The notes under the pieces are model-generated. The model did no database searches, was not told the origin of the DNA, and worked only from the letters and a program-made list of their open reading frames with translations. From the NCBI RefSeq assembly GCF_000190755.2, contig NZ_JH109153.1:1053872-1117871 (forward strand): 64,000 nt of DNA. The letters are read 5' to 3'. Made by a program: the position numbers and the translations under genes. Source of the stretch: Methylobacter tundripaludum SV96. GTDB taxonomy: Bacteria > Pseudomonadota > Gammaproteobacteria > Methylococcales > Methylomonadaceae. Of the stretch, positions 63,780 to 64,000 are shown one piece after another (positions within the stretch are counted from its first letter, which is position 1; each line of letters opens with the position of its first letter).

Positions 63780-64000
63780 GTGAAAGTATTCTCTCGCACC
63801 ATACTTTATAATATGCGCATCATCCGGTAACCGCCAGTTAACAAACACTCATGTCATCACGCCGCTATCAACCCGTATTAAACCGTCAGCAAGAAATGTT
63901 GCTCCCGCCTTGTGTCGATGAATACGTCAGCCAGAACAATCCGGTACGAGCCATTGATGCCTATGTCGATACCTTGGATTTACAGGCTTTTGGATTTGCA
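63780..64000 (+). mobile_element. Left end of an IS1182-type insertion sequence
   Basis: The element includes the transposase start at 63851 and probably begins about 60-75 bases upstream, around GAGACTGTGAAAGTATTCTC, but the exact terminal inverted repeat cannot be fixed without the right end. Confidence 0.6.
63851..64000 (+). CDS. IS1182-family transposase, N-terminal part (cut by window edge)
   Basis: From ATG 63851 the frame encodes 50 residues of the conserved N-terminus of IS1182-family transposases (RRYQPVLNRQQEMLLPP, then DEYVSQNNPVRAIDAYVDTL) and runs off the window. The DDE catalytic domain is outside. Confidence 0.85.
   Translation, partial: MSSRRYQPVLNRQQEMLLPPCVDEYVSQNNPVRAIDAYVDTLDLQAFGFA

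Noticed and set aside
63654-63848. 64-codon frame on the minus strand next to the insertion sequence
   Set aside because: It overlaps the likely left end of the IS1182-type element, has no recognisable motif and no ribosome site.
1-64000. tRNA, rRNA and CRISPR arrays
   Set aside because: Intergenic gaps were read for cloverleaf ends, rRNA blocks and regularly spaced repeats; none was seen. A covariance search would be more reliable.

Overview
This window looks like a stretch of chromosome from a gammaproteobacterium with a GC content near 50%. I lean towards a Methylococcales-type methanotroph because of the mix of gene families and the many short palindromic repeats, but no methane-oxidation or ribosomal gene is present to prove it. 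About 56 protein genes can be supported, plus one gene broken by a stop codon and the start of an insertion sequence at the right edge. I saw no tRNA, rRNA or CRISPR array.

Layout. 1-6983: tail of a TetR-type regulator, then a five-gene efflux operon (TolC-like channel, HlyD-like adaptor, double ABC ATPase, two ABC-2 permeases). 7090-8274: a bacterioferritin-like protein and a yeast-type cytosine deaminase. 8414-13020: glyQ and glyS, the two glycyl-tRNA synthetase subunits, separated by an AT-rich two-gene cassette (RecF/OLD-like ATPase plus a small TOPRIM-like protein). 13111-22690: housekeeping genes (gmhB, plsC-like, dusA, folE, hemH, purT), a membrane MutS-like ATPase, a lytic transglycosylase, a DUF1810 gene and a tiny ORF. 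23043-29842: lipoprotein hydrolase, EamA exporter, and a second ABC export operon (FtsX-type permease, ATPase, HlyD, NodT-type channel). 30041-33539: AraC regulator, small membrane proteins, cytochrome b561, and a GDP-mannose hydrolase gene with an in-frame amber codon.

33690-45138, all on the minus strand: the nitrate respiration operon narK(fused)-narG-narH-narJ-narI, followed by a membrane diguanylate cyclase. 45506-47474: a compact signalling operon (CheY-like receiver, CheC-like phosphatase, PAS-GGDEF cyclase). 47571-49028: a BepA-like M48 protease. 49679-53954: TonB-dependent receptor, ZIP transporter and GDT1-type transporter, suggesting metal handling. 54141-59401: an isopropylmalate/isocitrate dehydrogenase homologue, a PAS-containing chemoreceptor and a coiled-coil protein. 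59429-64000: lipase-like hydrolase, CusA/CzcA-type RND pump without its partners, a small membrane protein, and the beginning of an IS1182-family transposase.

The gene complement suggests a respiratory bacterium that can use nitrate when oxygen is low, with cyclic-di-GMP and chemotaxis signalling beside the nitrate operon and several independent export systems. Intergenic spaces carry several families of inverted repeats, some present in two or three copies in this window. The cassette splitting glyQ and glyS is the best candidate for an undescribed, possibly defensive, system.
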